From: Collinsella sp.
Lineage (GTDB): Bacteria; Actinomycetota; Coriobacteriia; Coriobacteriales; Coriobacteriaceae
DNA: 64,000 nucleotides
Reading direction: 5' to 3'
NCBI GenBank assembly: GCA_018378775.1
Contig: JAGZWV010000007.1
Coordinates: forward strand, 8,546-72,545
The position numbers and the translations under genes are program-made. Each line of letters opens with the position of its first letter. The first letter of the stretch is position 1. The notes below the pieces were generated by a model, which was not told the DNA's origin, did no database searches, and saw nothing but the letters and a program-made list of their open reading frames with translations. Shown here piece after piece: positions 44,330 to 52,446 of this stretch.

Positions 44330-44485
44330 GCAATTGACTTTATTCTAGTTGATATCCTTAGCTTGTCTACGGGCGCGTCTTTCAGCGGAGACCCCCAAGT
44401 CGAGATGCCATAAACATAGGGGATGCCCCCCTTGGGAAGGAACCCCCTTACAAAACTTTGGCCTTAACAAGCAGGCTGCTGTTTT

Positions 44486-44623
44486 TCACGGAGCTTTGTA
44501 GCCGTTTACGACCGCATAATAACTCTCACGCCTCAGGCAATCTGTCGTAGAAGCATCAGTCGCCACCCCACGGCCCTCTAGGAGTTCAATTAGTTGAGCA
44601 AAAGTCTAAAGTTCTTTTGCCAA
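44486..44623 (-). pseudogene. Decayed Abi_2-family (AbiD/AbiF) gene fragment
   Basis: From a TTG at 44623 (AGGAG six bases upstream) the frame reads LAKEL, a TAG stop at 44606-44608, then TFAQLIELLEGRGVATDAS and, further on, RRESYYAVVNGYKAP before TGA at 44486-44488. The QxxLLExRG and YYxVVNGYK motifs are the N-terminal hallmarks of the Abi_2 abortive-infection family, whose members normally have about 300 residues. An AAG-to-TAG change would explain the first stop; the rest of the gene is gone. Found by reading the minus strand directly. Confidence 0.7.
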
Positions 44624-44641
44624 AGCAAGCTCCTAAAATCA

Positions 44642-44678
44642 AAGGGCCGTTGCCGGAAGCCTCCGAACAACGACCCTT
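44642..44678 (-). ncRNA. Stable hairpin just upstream of the Abi_2 remnant (possible abiF-type RNA)
   Basis: An 11-bp outer stem (AAGGGTCGTTG with AAGGGCCGTTG complement, one G-U) encloses a short CGGA/TCCG stem, then TGATTTTAGG. A conserved structured RNA is known immediately upstream of many abiF genes; the position here, ending eight bases before the ribosome-binding site of an Abi_2 remnant, is the same. Identity with that family is inferred, not shown. A TACTATACC box about 60 bases further upstream could be its promoter -10. Confidence 0.5.
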
Positions 44679-44806
44679 CTTTGTCATCGCCTCACTTAGA
44701 GTCCACGACGACTGTATCACTATCGGTATAGTACCCTAAATTCATCGCTAATGCAGTGCATACGGGAATTACATTAAGCGTTCGGTGCGCGATGTAATGT
44801 CTGTAG

Positions 44807-46411
44807 TTATTTCTGCTCTTTAGCAATCGTGATTTGCTTATCAATACGCTCAATGGCATCAATTAGATGCGTCAAAATAGGTTTGAGCTCCCCTTCTGGC
44901 AGAGAGCAAATATGGTCACAAAAAGCTTGCTTTTGAAATTCGGAGATCACCTTTTTATCGCCATAATCTCCAAAGGTTTGCTTTTCCTGATAAAAAACCG
45001 ACGTATCGAAATCGTCATCCAGCACTAGGGCATTTTCGATTCCCTTCTTAAAATGCTTTCTGGAGTCGTAAGTTTTCATTTTCGTTCGCAACACATTGTT
45101 GCTTAAACACTCATTAATCTTTTGATCGCAATCGAACAGGAAAGCAGTGAAGACCGAAGGAGGATTTGCATCCAAATAAGCGGCTGCTTTATTAAGCGAT
45201 GGTGCGCCCGTGAATTCACATGATCCATCAGAACTCTTCTTTCCTATCCATTTAAATCGCAAGTGGTTATTAATATGGGCAAAAGAAAGTGCTTTATTGA
45301 AATACTGCTCATCGGTAGGCCCCTCTAGATAAACAGTGGGGGCTTCGTTCGCAAACCAAGAAACCGAAAAAGCATCCTTCACCGCTTGAACCGTACCAGG
45401 ACCGTAAAACTCTGGATTAGCCTGTGCGACCACATCGCCAGATCCATTCCTGGCCAATACAATTACTTTGTCGTTGTATCTTTTTTCATCATGAATAATA
45501 AAGGGCGAGTGGGTTACGCAAAAGATTTGAGAAGTTTGGTTCCCGTCTTCGTCCTGAAACAACGATTTATAAAAGTGAAGAATCTTCTCCTGCCATGAAG
45601 GATGAAGGCTAATTTCAGGCTCGTCAATAAATACAAACGAACCTCTGAGCGCATGCGAGTCCTTCAGCATAAAGCACCCACGATAGACAATCTGCTTTTC
45701 ACCAGAACTCAGTTGATCAACACGGACGTCATGGCCATTCTTTTTAAAGAGAATTTCTTTATGGCCGTTGCGATTATCAACACGGTCGTAATTCAAGTCG
45801 TCAAACATCAGATCAAAAGCTTTGGTGAACCTAGGCATCCTTTGAGGGACTTGAAGTCGCGAGAGCCCAGTTTCCATATTGTTCCTAGCAACCCTAGCGA
45901 CATCAGCATCATCAAGAGCCTGAATATCAATAATAAGTTGATTAATTTCAGTGGGCAGATCACTTGACGAGCGAATACTCTCAACAGATTCATCAATATT
46001 ACGACTTGTTACACTAGTTATTTGATCAGACTTAAAATTAATATCGACATCAGAAAAGATAGCGGAAGTGGGAAAAATCTCGGCAAATTCATCCGAACCC
46101 ACCCAATTATCGAGGCCTAAGCCATCTTTGACATAGAGATAGTCGTGCCCCTTAATATCCTTGGCATAAAACTCGTATGTTCGTATTTTGGAGTCAAAGT
46201 CTACTTCGATCGAATCAACATAACATGGCATATCGTGATACTTATGTGCCATGATTTGATAGAGCAGCTCGACTAAGCTGCTTTTACCAATGCCGTTATT
46301 TCCAGCGATGATGACAGTATCAACGACTTTATTTGAGGAGTCGGTAAAGTCCAACTCCAGATTACCTAATACCGGATGATTCGATAACTTCAACTTTCGA
46401 ACTCGGATCAT
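44807..46411 (-). CDS. OLD-like ATPase-TOPRIM nuclease
   Basis: A 534-residue fusion. The ATPase half has Walker A GNNGIGKS (37-44), an ABC signature QLSSGEKQIV, Walker B FVFIDEPEISLHP and a CVTHSPFII switch. The second half (from about 355) has EGPTDEQYFNKAL and AFLFDCDQ, the acidic motifs of a TOPRIM domain. This is the layout of OLD-family nucleases and of GajA. Such proteins act in phage defence, often with a UvrD-like helicase; a broken helicase gene lies just upstream. The gene is AT-rich compared with the housekeeping genes. Confidence 0.72.
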   Translation of the reverse strand: MIRVRKLKLSNHPVLGNLELDFTDSSNKVVDTVIIAGNNGIGKSSLVELLYQIMAHKYHDMPCYVDSIEVDFDSKIRTYEFYAKDIKGHDYLYVKDGLGLDNWVGSDEFAEIFPTSAIFSDVDINFKSDQITSVTSRNIDESVESIRSSSDLPTEINQLIIDIQALDDADVARVARNNMETGLSRLQVPQRMPRFTKAFDLMFDDLNYDRVDNRNGHKEILFKKNGHDVRVDQLSSGEKQIVYRGCFMLKDSHALRGSFVFIDEPEISLHPSWQEKILHFYKSLFQDEDGNQTSQIFCVTHSPFIIHDEKRYNDKVIVLARNGSGDVVAQANPEFYGPGTVQAVKDAFSVSWFANEAPTVYLEGPTDEQYFNKALSFAHINNHLRFKWIGKKSSDGSCEFTGAPSLNKAAAYLDANPPSVFTAFLFDCDQKINECLSNNVLRTKMKTYDSRKHFKKGIENALVLDDDFDTSVFYQEKQTFGDYGDKKVISEFQKQAFCDHICSLPEGELKPILTHLIDAIERIDKQITIAKEQK

Positions 46412-46425
46412 GAGAACCCCACTTC

Positions 46426-46446
46426 AAACTGCTTTTATAGCAGTTT
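46426..46446. repeat. Hairpin upstream of the OLD-like gene
   Basis: Eight-base stem AAACTGCT with a five-base loop, 15 bases before the OLD-like start. Possibly a weak terminator of the upstream helicase remnant. The rest of 46447-46686 shows no credible gene. Confidence 0.45.
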
Positions 46447-46686
46447 ACTAAACCCACGGTGCCAAATGATCGGCAATGCCGCGCAACCGTTTCGCAATAT
46501 TCAACAGTGCCCAATTTAACAAACACCGCATCCCACCAAGACGCCAGTGCCCAACCCGTTCTAGTCAAAGAACAGCTTGGGCACACTCCATGAAACCACA
46601 GCGAGAGCCGGGACCAGACCTCGATCCAATAGCGAACACGCTCCATACCGCCACAAATCACCCCTCCCCGTCAATGGCCGTCCAGC

Positions 46687-47151
46687 TTACGGGTTCAATG
46701 CCCGGAAGAGACGAAAACAAGAGGGGCAGGCAACCTGATAGTTCCCGTAATTTGTCCTGCGCTGCATCGAAGCAGAGACATATACCGCTTTGCGGGCGCG
46801 AGTGACACCGACGTACAGCAGGTCCATTTCCTCAATAAGCCCGTCTGGCTTTTTCTTCACATCCACAATCCGGCATCCACGCGGAGAACGCGAGCACATA
46901 CCAGCACTTTCGCACCGAGAGCAAATCGCTCCAGGCCAATCGGAACGCGTATCGCCCGGAATGAAAACAATATCCCACTCGAGCCCTTTAGCGGAGTGAA
47001 TGGCCATCATCGAGATATCCGAATCAAGAAAATCGGAGAAAAGCCGCAGGGAGCCCTCGGAAAAGACGCTAACGAAATAGTCGAAGCGCTCCGACGGCCC
47101 CATGGCGAAACAGCTTATCGCAAGGTGCTTCCGCAACGCCCCAAGAAACAT
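46687..47151 (-). pseudogene. UvrD/Rep-type helicase, C-terminal remnant
   Basis: 154 codons cover only the last part of a superfamily 1 helicase: MAIHSAKGLEWDIVFIPG (motif V) and LLYVGVTRARKAVYVSAS (motif VI), with a cysteine-rich insert (CSRCESAGMC) between them. The Walker A and DExx domains are missing; an in-frame TAG lies five codons before the first ATG, and the DNA upstream does not continue the protein. It is probably a leftover of a full-length defence or repair helicase. Confidence 0.75.
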
Positions 47152-47439
47152 GACATAGGACCACCCCTACTCGAATCTTCTGGAGCCATGTGACAGTAAA
47201 GATACATGCAAGAAGAAAATCACTCGCTTTTATGCCAGTTTCCAATTCAGATGCTGGTTTTGACAGGGCATTTCTTACATCAGAATCACTTGATTGGATG
47301 CCAGCGCAACGGTGGTCTTCAGGTGGCGTTACAAAACTTTAGCAGCATGTCTAAATCATATTGTCGATAACCTTTGTTTGCCCACGGCAAAGAGTACAAG
47401 CGGCAACGTCACATAGTCATGGCCGTTCCATAAAGCAAA

Positions 47440-47470
47440 AGGTGCTGGGGCTTTCAAAGCCCCAGCACCT
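47440..47470 (-). terminator. Strong intrinsic terminator
   Basis: Perfect 12-bp stem AGGTGCTGGGGC with a seven-base loop, followed on the minus strand by TTTTGC. It lies about 270 bases after the end of the flippase gene and probably ends the EPS operon transcript. The hairpin also interrupts the transposase remnant reading. The stretch 47152-47439 beyond it holds no recognisable gene. Confidence 0.8.
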
Positions 47471-47471
47471 A

Positions 47472-47640
47472 ACCGGCCGGCCCCGACAAAATCAGACACA
47501 TTTTCGTCTACCAGCGCGCTGGGCGTCTCCTCGACGGTCTTTCTCACCAGATTCTATATGTCCTTGCGCAGCGACTCCTCGTCGACTTATACGATGTTCG
47601 CAGACACGACCCGTATCCCTTCGTCAATGATTTGTTGTTT
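47472..47640 (-). pseudogene. IS256-family (mutator-type) transposase N-terminal remnant
   Basis: Reading the minus strand through two stop codons gives ANIV-stop-VDEESLRKDI-stop-NLVRKTVEETPSALVDE and VGAGR, which matches the N-terminus of IS256-type transposases (typically NLVRKTVEETLNALLDEEA followed by GAGRYER). About 55 codons are left; the rest has been replaced by the terminator hairpin. It marks an old insertion between the defence-like and EPS regions. Confidence 0.6.
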
Positions 47641-47741
47641 AGCCGCTAGAAACCATATGACGGGGCGCGGGCCGTGTTCGCCATGCGGATGTCAGTTTGC
47701 GAAAGAAATTACGTGTCACCATGCAAAGGCACATGCTTCAA

Positions 47742-49166
47742 TTAGGCTCTTTGCCCAACCATTCTATTTTTCCACCAATCAAGACCGCTGTGTATAGCCT
47801 GCACATATCCAAGCCCGGTACGTTTTAAAACATATTGTGGCCAATGCCAATTGTTGTAGCAGAGCTGTGGAATTGCCTGGCCAACTACAAGACCCCAGGC
47901 TCCCCAGCTAAAGGCGCCACATAAAACGCAACTTACGCAGATTCCAGCAGCAGTTGATACCAAATACGCTTTGAAGTACGGAATCTCGTTCATGCTAACA
48001 ATAATGTTGCAAAACAGAGAGTGCTGATTAAGCAGGAAGTAATAGAGGGCAATACCCAGGAACAAAACTGGATCGCAAATGAAATCATGCTTGAAAAGCG
48101 TGAGTATCGGCAGGCATGCCGTTACAAGAACTGTAGCGACAATATACATGCATACATAGCAGGAAATTCCGCGTTCGACCACCGCCTTCTGAGTCTGCTT
48201 GTCATCCCTGACATAGGCAGACTGGAAGGTGGGAAAGCATGAACGTAAATAGGCGCTTGAAATCTGGTGGATCGCCGTCGCGAACTGCAACATGACGGAA
48301 TACGTACCAGTTTGTTCAAGCCCTAGGAAAGCCGAGCAAAGCAGCGATGTTGCCTGCGTGGCGCCATACCAGGCTAGAGATACGACACCATCACGCCACG
48401 CCACAAACGAAACCGTCTTTAGAACGTCAAGCATTTCGTCCTTAGCAACAGCTGCGGCATCGGATTTAATCCCCTCTTCGACGTCATGATGGCTCCGAAA
48501 TGTCCTAATCGCAAATAACCTCAGCAAAGTGCTGTAAGCCAAGAAGCCGAGTGCGGCAGCGAGAAGGCTCAAACCACAAAACAGAAGGACCGCCGTAATA
48601 GCAAGCTGCCCAATCCTGGCAAGCGTTTTAGCCCTGTTCTCACCGGCAACGTCTCCAAGCCCACGGAGAAACGTGAGACAGTAAAGAAAATACAAGTTAG
48701 TGAAAATGGAAACGACAAACACAATCCATGCAGGCAACGAACCCTCAATTAAAAAAGAATCAGTGACATAAGAAACGTAGAAAGTTCCCAACGTTGCCGC
48801 AACAAATAACGCGATGAGACCCAAGACAGCATATATCGTTTTAGACGTATCAAGAACGACGCGCATCAAGTGCCAGTCAACTTCTCCATCAACAGAAGAA
48901 TAGTCGCAGCCTTGTTTGGTCAGTTTCTTTGCCCCGCTCAGGCAATAAAGAATGTTGCGGGACAAGGTAGAAGTAAAACCGAATTCAAGCAGCTGCGCAA
49001 AACCCGAAATGGCTACGAACACGTACCAGAGACCGATTTGAGCACTCGATAAAAAAGATAGGAGTAGCGGCAAGAGCAAAAAGTTACTGCCCATAGACGC
49101 GATCGTGCCGACATAATTCCAAATCACATCTCTTTTGGAGACGGTCACTTTCTTGCTTTCGGCCAT
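47742..49166 (-). CDS. Wzx-type polysaccharide flippase
   Basis: A 474-residue polytopic membrane protein of the MOP/Wzx exporter superfamily with about twelve membrane helices, starting with a short cytosolic tail and VIWNYVGTIASMGSNFLLLPLLLSF (residues 14-38). It should move lipid-linked repeat units across the membrane for polymerisation. It is last in the EPS operon, directly adjoining the glycosyltransferase gene without a gap, and is AT-rich, as acquired EPS genes often are. Confidence 0.82.
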   Translation of the reverse strand: MAESKKVTVSKRDVIWNYVGTIASMGSNFLLLPLLLSFLSSAQIGLWYVFVAISGFAQLLEFGFTSTLSRNILYCLSGAKKLTKQGCDYSSVDGEVDWHLMRVVLDTSKTIYAVLGLIALFVAATLGTFYVSYVTDSFLIEGSLPAWIVFVVSIFTNLYFLYCLTFLRGLGDVAGENRAKTLARIGQLAITAVLLFCGLSLLAAALGFLAYSTLLRLFAIRTFRSHHDVEEGIKSDAAAVAKDEMLDVLKTVSFVAWRDGVVSLAWYGATQATSLLCSAFLGLEQTGTYSVMLQFATAIHQISSAYLRSCFPTFQSAYVRDDKQTQKAVVERGISCYVCMYIVATVLVTACLPILTLFKHDFICDPVLFLGIALYYFLLNQHSLFCNIIVSMNEIPYFKAYLVSTAAGICVSCVLCGAFSWGAWGLVVGQAIPQLCYNNWHWPQYVLKRTGLGYVQAIHSGLDWWKNRMVGQRA

Positions 49167-50162
49167 TTACCCTAATACCTCCGCACAGTAATTTCGTAGC
49201 GTCTCGGCCGTTTTGGTCCAGCTACATTCATCAAAATCGATGGAATCAAACAGCCGCTTGGAGTTAGGAGCTCGAAGCAATCCCTCGATCTTATCGGCAA
49301 CCTCGATCGGGTCCTCGCAGTTTTTCACGACATCGGATCCCTGAATCGACATCACTTCGGCAATTCCGCAGTTAGTCGAAAGAAGGAGCGAACATCCGGC
49401 CTCAATCGCATCAAGGGCTGAGAGACCAAAGGACTCATGCCTAGAATTCATAACGAATACCGAGCACTCTCGAAGCTCGTTCACAAACTGATCGGAGGCA
49501 ACTTGGCCCCTATATTCACCGTCAGCCGAGGTCATGAGATTATCTAAGGAAGAGTTATCGGAGTACCGTCGCCCGTACACCCTTAAAGAGCAATCGACAC
49601 CACGATCTCTGAGAATCGAGACGGCCTTCGCGACTATTTCGTTGGCCTTAATTGGACGGGTGCCCCCGCTAACAGCAACGATATTTTCACGTTGGCCTTC
49701 GAAGCTGCATTGTTTAAACCTTTTGACCCCAAGGCAAACGTGCTTAACCTTATCGGAGCATTCAGGCAGCTGTTTCTTAACAAAGTTCTCCTGGAGGGAA
49801 GAATTCGCAACGATCAAATCCGCAGTACGCAAATGCTTAATGATTGCCTTGACAGTTCTATCGCTATATCCGAGACCGTTGATCTCATTCTCAAAAGGGA
49901 CGTACCCATGATTAAAGCAAATGACAGGTTTACCAAAGGCAGAAAGCACCCGATGCGCAATGATATCCGTCCAACCAGCGCCGCAAGAGACAATCACATC
50001 GCTCTTAAGACCCTCAGAAATAGCCTCATATAGCTTGGAGATTTTACTTTTTGAATATAGCGGCCGTATCGAATCGCAAGAAGGCCAATATTCCACTAAT
50101 GACTTGTGTACATTTGAAGGTCCAGTATTGCCTGTGACCTCACCAATTAGAAGAATCTTCAT
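49167..50162 (-). CDS. Glycosyltransferase family 4
   Basis: A 331-residue GT-B glycosyltransferase. The N-terminal MKILLIGEVTGNTGPSNVHKSL is the acceptor half; the donor half contains VAVSGGTRPIKANEIVAKA, ECSVFVMNSRHESFGLSALDAIEAG (GT4 E-x7-E motif) and a C-terminal helix. It adds one sugar to the EPS repeat unit; sugar specificity is not readable from sequence. Overlaps the Fe-S protein gene by four bases. Confidence 0.85.
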   Translation of the reverse strand: MKILLIGEVTGNTGPSNVHKSLVEYWPSCDSIRPLYSKSKISKLYEAISEGLKSDVIVSCGAGWTDIIAHRVLSAFGKPVICFNHGYVPFENEINGLGYSDRTVKAIIKHLRTADLIVANSSLQENFVKKQLPECSDKVKHVCLGVKRFKQCSFEGQRENIVAVSGGTRPIKANEIVAKAVSILRDRGVDCSLRVYGRRYSDNSSLDNLMTSADGEYRGQVASDQFVNELRECSVFVMNSRHESFGLSALDAIEAGCSLLLSTNCGIAEVMSIQGSDVVKNCEDPIEVADKIEGLLRAPNSKRLFDSIDFDECSWTKTAETLRNYCAEVLG

Positions 50163-51343
50163 TGAATGCTTCCTTTAATGTAATGCAAGGGGTTGGAATC
50201 AGGTGCTAATGAGACCTTAATTCCGTACCCCCCCCCGCGCTTGAGCAAACCAATGCGAATTAGCAGACGTTTAAGCGATTGTTTGAAATACCTTTTGGGC
50301 AAAGACCTTCTTACCGCATCGGTAATTGATCTACCGCATGAAAGGTCCTCGAAGAATCGCGCTCGCGCAGATGGCTTCTCGGAGGGACTCCTCAACTGAC
50401 CGTTATTCTTAATGGCGGTCTCGATATCAACCGTCATTAACTCAGCACCAGCAAGGTCTATCAGTCGCTGTCCTTTTTGATTCTGGATTAAAACCAGGGA
50501 GACACCCCGACGCATTTCTTCGGTAAGATTCGTCCCCCAGGAATCGCCTAATGTAACATCAGAAACTCTTTCAATGCTTGCATACCTGCAGTGATAACAG
50601 TTTTCCGTATAGTCCAGCCCCGCCAAGAAAGCTACTGTATACCCATCCAAAACACCGGGCAAATCAATCGTTCGCTCGTTCTCCCTTAGCTGAAAGCTGC
50701 CTTTAGAACGAAACTCAATGGACTCAAGCTGATTCATGTCAATCCCATTCTCACTCAGGAATTGACGGAGAATCGCAGGCGAAGGAGTACCGTGGCAAAT
50801 CAAATCAACCGTATATAAATTCGAAAGAAGCTTGTTGCCGACAAAGTTTTTAAGAGAGGCCACCTGGCAAGGCAATCCTACAAATAAGACTTCTTTACCC
50901 TCAACCAGCAATTTTTTTATACGAGCGTAAGAGCCAATTGGATTGCTTTTAACGTACTTGGATCCTTTATATTTAACGGCATCCGCAATCGAGCTAGAAA
51001 ACTCAAACCCAAACTGACCGTCCCGGAAACAGCAAGAGCAAACTACTCCTTCGGCAGAAATAAATCCTCGGATAATCGCGGCCGCCAAGCCGCCCGATGA
51101 GGAGGTTCCCCTGCTCTCCGAGTTAGAATCCCATCCTTGCAACCATTTACTAGGTTTAGAGCCTTGAGGCGGATTGCATTGTTGACATACAGCTGTGCAC
51201 CTACCGCAATCAATGCATTTGCTTTGATCGATACTGGGGGTATAGTACTCGCGCCTTTCAAGAACAGCGATTGCATCTTTAGGACAGGCATCGACACATG
51301 CCATGCAGCCCGCACACATTTTGTCTTCGCAGATACTTTGCAT
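50159..51343 (-). CDS. Coenzyme F420 hydrogenase/dehydrogenase beta-subunit-like Fe-S protein
   Basis: A 394-residue cytosolic protein with two N-terminal 4Fe-4S motifs (CAGCMACVDACP and CIDCGRCTAVCQQC), then the FrhB N and C domains with SGGLAAAIIRGF, FVGLPCQVASL and GDSWGT. Proteins of this kind often sit beside polysaccharide pyruvyltransferases in EPS clusters, where their electron-transfer role is unclear. A run of nine G residues at 50228-50236 encodes the RGGGYG segment near the C-terminus and is a possible slippage site. Confidence 0.82.
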   Translation of the reverse strand: MQSICEDKMCAGCMACVDACPKDAIAVLERREYYTPSIDQSKCIDCGRCTAVCQQCNPPQGSKPSKWLQGWDSNSESRGTSSSGGLAAAIIRGFISAEGVVCSCCFRDGQFGFEFSSSIADAVKYKGSKYVKSNPIGSYARIKKLLVEGKEVLFVGLPCQVASLKNFVGNKLLSNLYTVDLICHGTPSPAILRQFLSENGIDMNQLESIEFRSKGSFQLRENERTIDLPGVLDGYTVAFLAGLDYTENCYHCRYASIERVSDVTLGDSWGTNLTEEMRRGVSLVLIQNQKGQRLIDLAGAELMTVDIETAIKNNGQLRSPSEKPSARARFFEDLSCGRSITDAVRRSLPKRYFKQSLKRLLIRIGLLKRGGGYGIKVSLAPDSNPLHYIKGSIQ

Positions 51344-51347
51344 CCAT

Positions 51348-52436
51348 CTATTCCTTCAACGCGCGATCAAGCCAGGAGAGGCTGCGGTTGCGCTCCCCAT
51401 CAAGAACCTCGCCAACATGCTGCCAATCGATATCGTCGTCCCAAGCATTGCCTTGGAACGTGTCCCAGGCCCTATGCTCTAGGCCAAAGAGTCTAAGAAC
51501 AGATTTATTTCGCGCGGCATTAGCCTTTGGAAAGATCTCAACAAATGGGGTGCCGAGATTGATACAAAAAGCAGTGCCGTGGAATGAATCCGTGTATACG
51601 CAAGATGCATCCCTAAACAGCGCAAGAAAATCCTCCAGGGGCGGAAGAACGACCTGTTTTCCTACCCTTCTCCTAAACGTAGGGCAAACACTTACAATCT
51701 CAAGATTGGAGCCAGCGGTCTTATCTTTAACGTACTGCAGCATATCTGAATCAGGATGGAGGTTATAGACGAGGGCGTAGGGCTTTTCAACGGGAGCCTT
51801 TTCACTGGCAATCTTGTTCCACTCGGAGCGATTGAGAAGCAGGGTCGGATCCAAAACCTGCTCAGCTTTGAGACCGTAGCTCTCAACGATATCCTTACCT
51901 GAATCCTCGCGGACGGAAATGGCATCGTAGCGCTTGAGCCAGTTACCAATTTGCGACTCATACCCCTTTACAACGCCACCACGTCCAAAACTAGCGGCGT
52001 AGGATACGACCTTCTTTCCCTCGACCTTAGAAAGCCCGTCCCAAAAGAATACCGGATCTAGAGAGCCATCGCCAAGTTCGTTCCAGACCTGATCGCTGCC
52101 AGTCAAATAGATATCTGTGTTAGGCAACAAGGCGTCGATACTTGTTTCATCACAATGCGGAGAAAGAGTCAGATACTGCTCTCTCATGCTCTTAAAACGC
52201 TTCTCACCTGCACCGTACAGCAAACGCCATACCGTGTTCCTATAGATGCGATGAGGCAGAGACCTACCTTCTGAATAACGCTTCACAAGAGAATCAAGGG
52301 TCTCAGCGCATCTCCGATAGTCAACAACAACAGGATCGTACCCCAAGTTTTTAACAACTTCTTGCGTAGCATAAGCCTGGAGGACAGACCCGTAGTTGAG
52401 AACGTTATGACGAGTAATAATTGAAACTTTTTTCAT
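51348..52436 (-). CDS. Polysaccharide pyruvyltransferase family protein
   Basis: A 362-residue CsaB/WcaK-type enzyme, which adds ketal-pyruvate from phosphoenolpyruvate to sugar residues. Visible family motifs are NYGSVLQAYATQEVV at the start, IYLTGSDQVWNE (near 110) and VYTDSFHGTAFCINLG (near 285). It lies four bases upstream of the F420H2-dehydrogenase-like gene, a common pairing. Pyruvylation would put negative charge on the polymer. Confidence 0.88.
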   Translation of the reverse strand: MKKVSIITRHNVLNYGSVLQAYATQEVVKNLGYDPVVVDYRRCAETLDSLVKRYSEGRSLPHRIYRNTVWRLLYGAGEKRFKSMREQYLTLSPHCDETSIDALLPNTDIYLTGSDQVWNELGDGSLDPVFFWDGLSKVEGKKVVSYAASFGRGGVVKGYESQIGNWLKRYDAISVREDSGKDIVESYGLKAEQVLDPTLLLNRSEWNKIASEKAPVEKPYALVYNLHPDSDMLQYVKDKTAGSNLEIVSVCPTFRRRVGKQVVLPPLEDFLALFRDASCVYTDSFHGTAFCINLGTPFVEIFPKANAARNKSVLRLFGLEHRAWDTFQGNAWDDDIDWQHVGEVLDGERNRSLSWLDRALKE

Positions 52437-52446
52437 TGCATCCCTC

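Noticed and set aside
46362..46661. 99-codon minus-strand open frame upstream of the OLD-like gene
   Set aside because: It overlaps the well-supported OLD-like start, has no ribosome-binding site or recognisable family, and its sequence is not protein-like.
44807..47151. Complete Gabija system
   Set aside because: The helicase is only a C-terminal stump, gene order is opposite to the usual gajA-gajB, and motif reading alone cannot assign GajA over other OLD proteins.
47356..47547. 63-codon minus-strand open frame
   Set aside because: It is the tail of the IS256-type remnant fused by chance to downstream sequence running through the terminator hairpin; not a gene.
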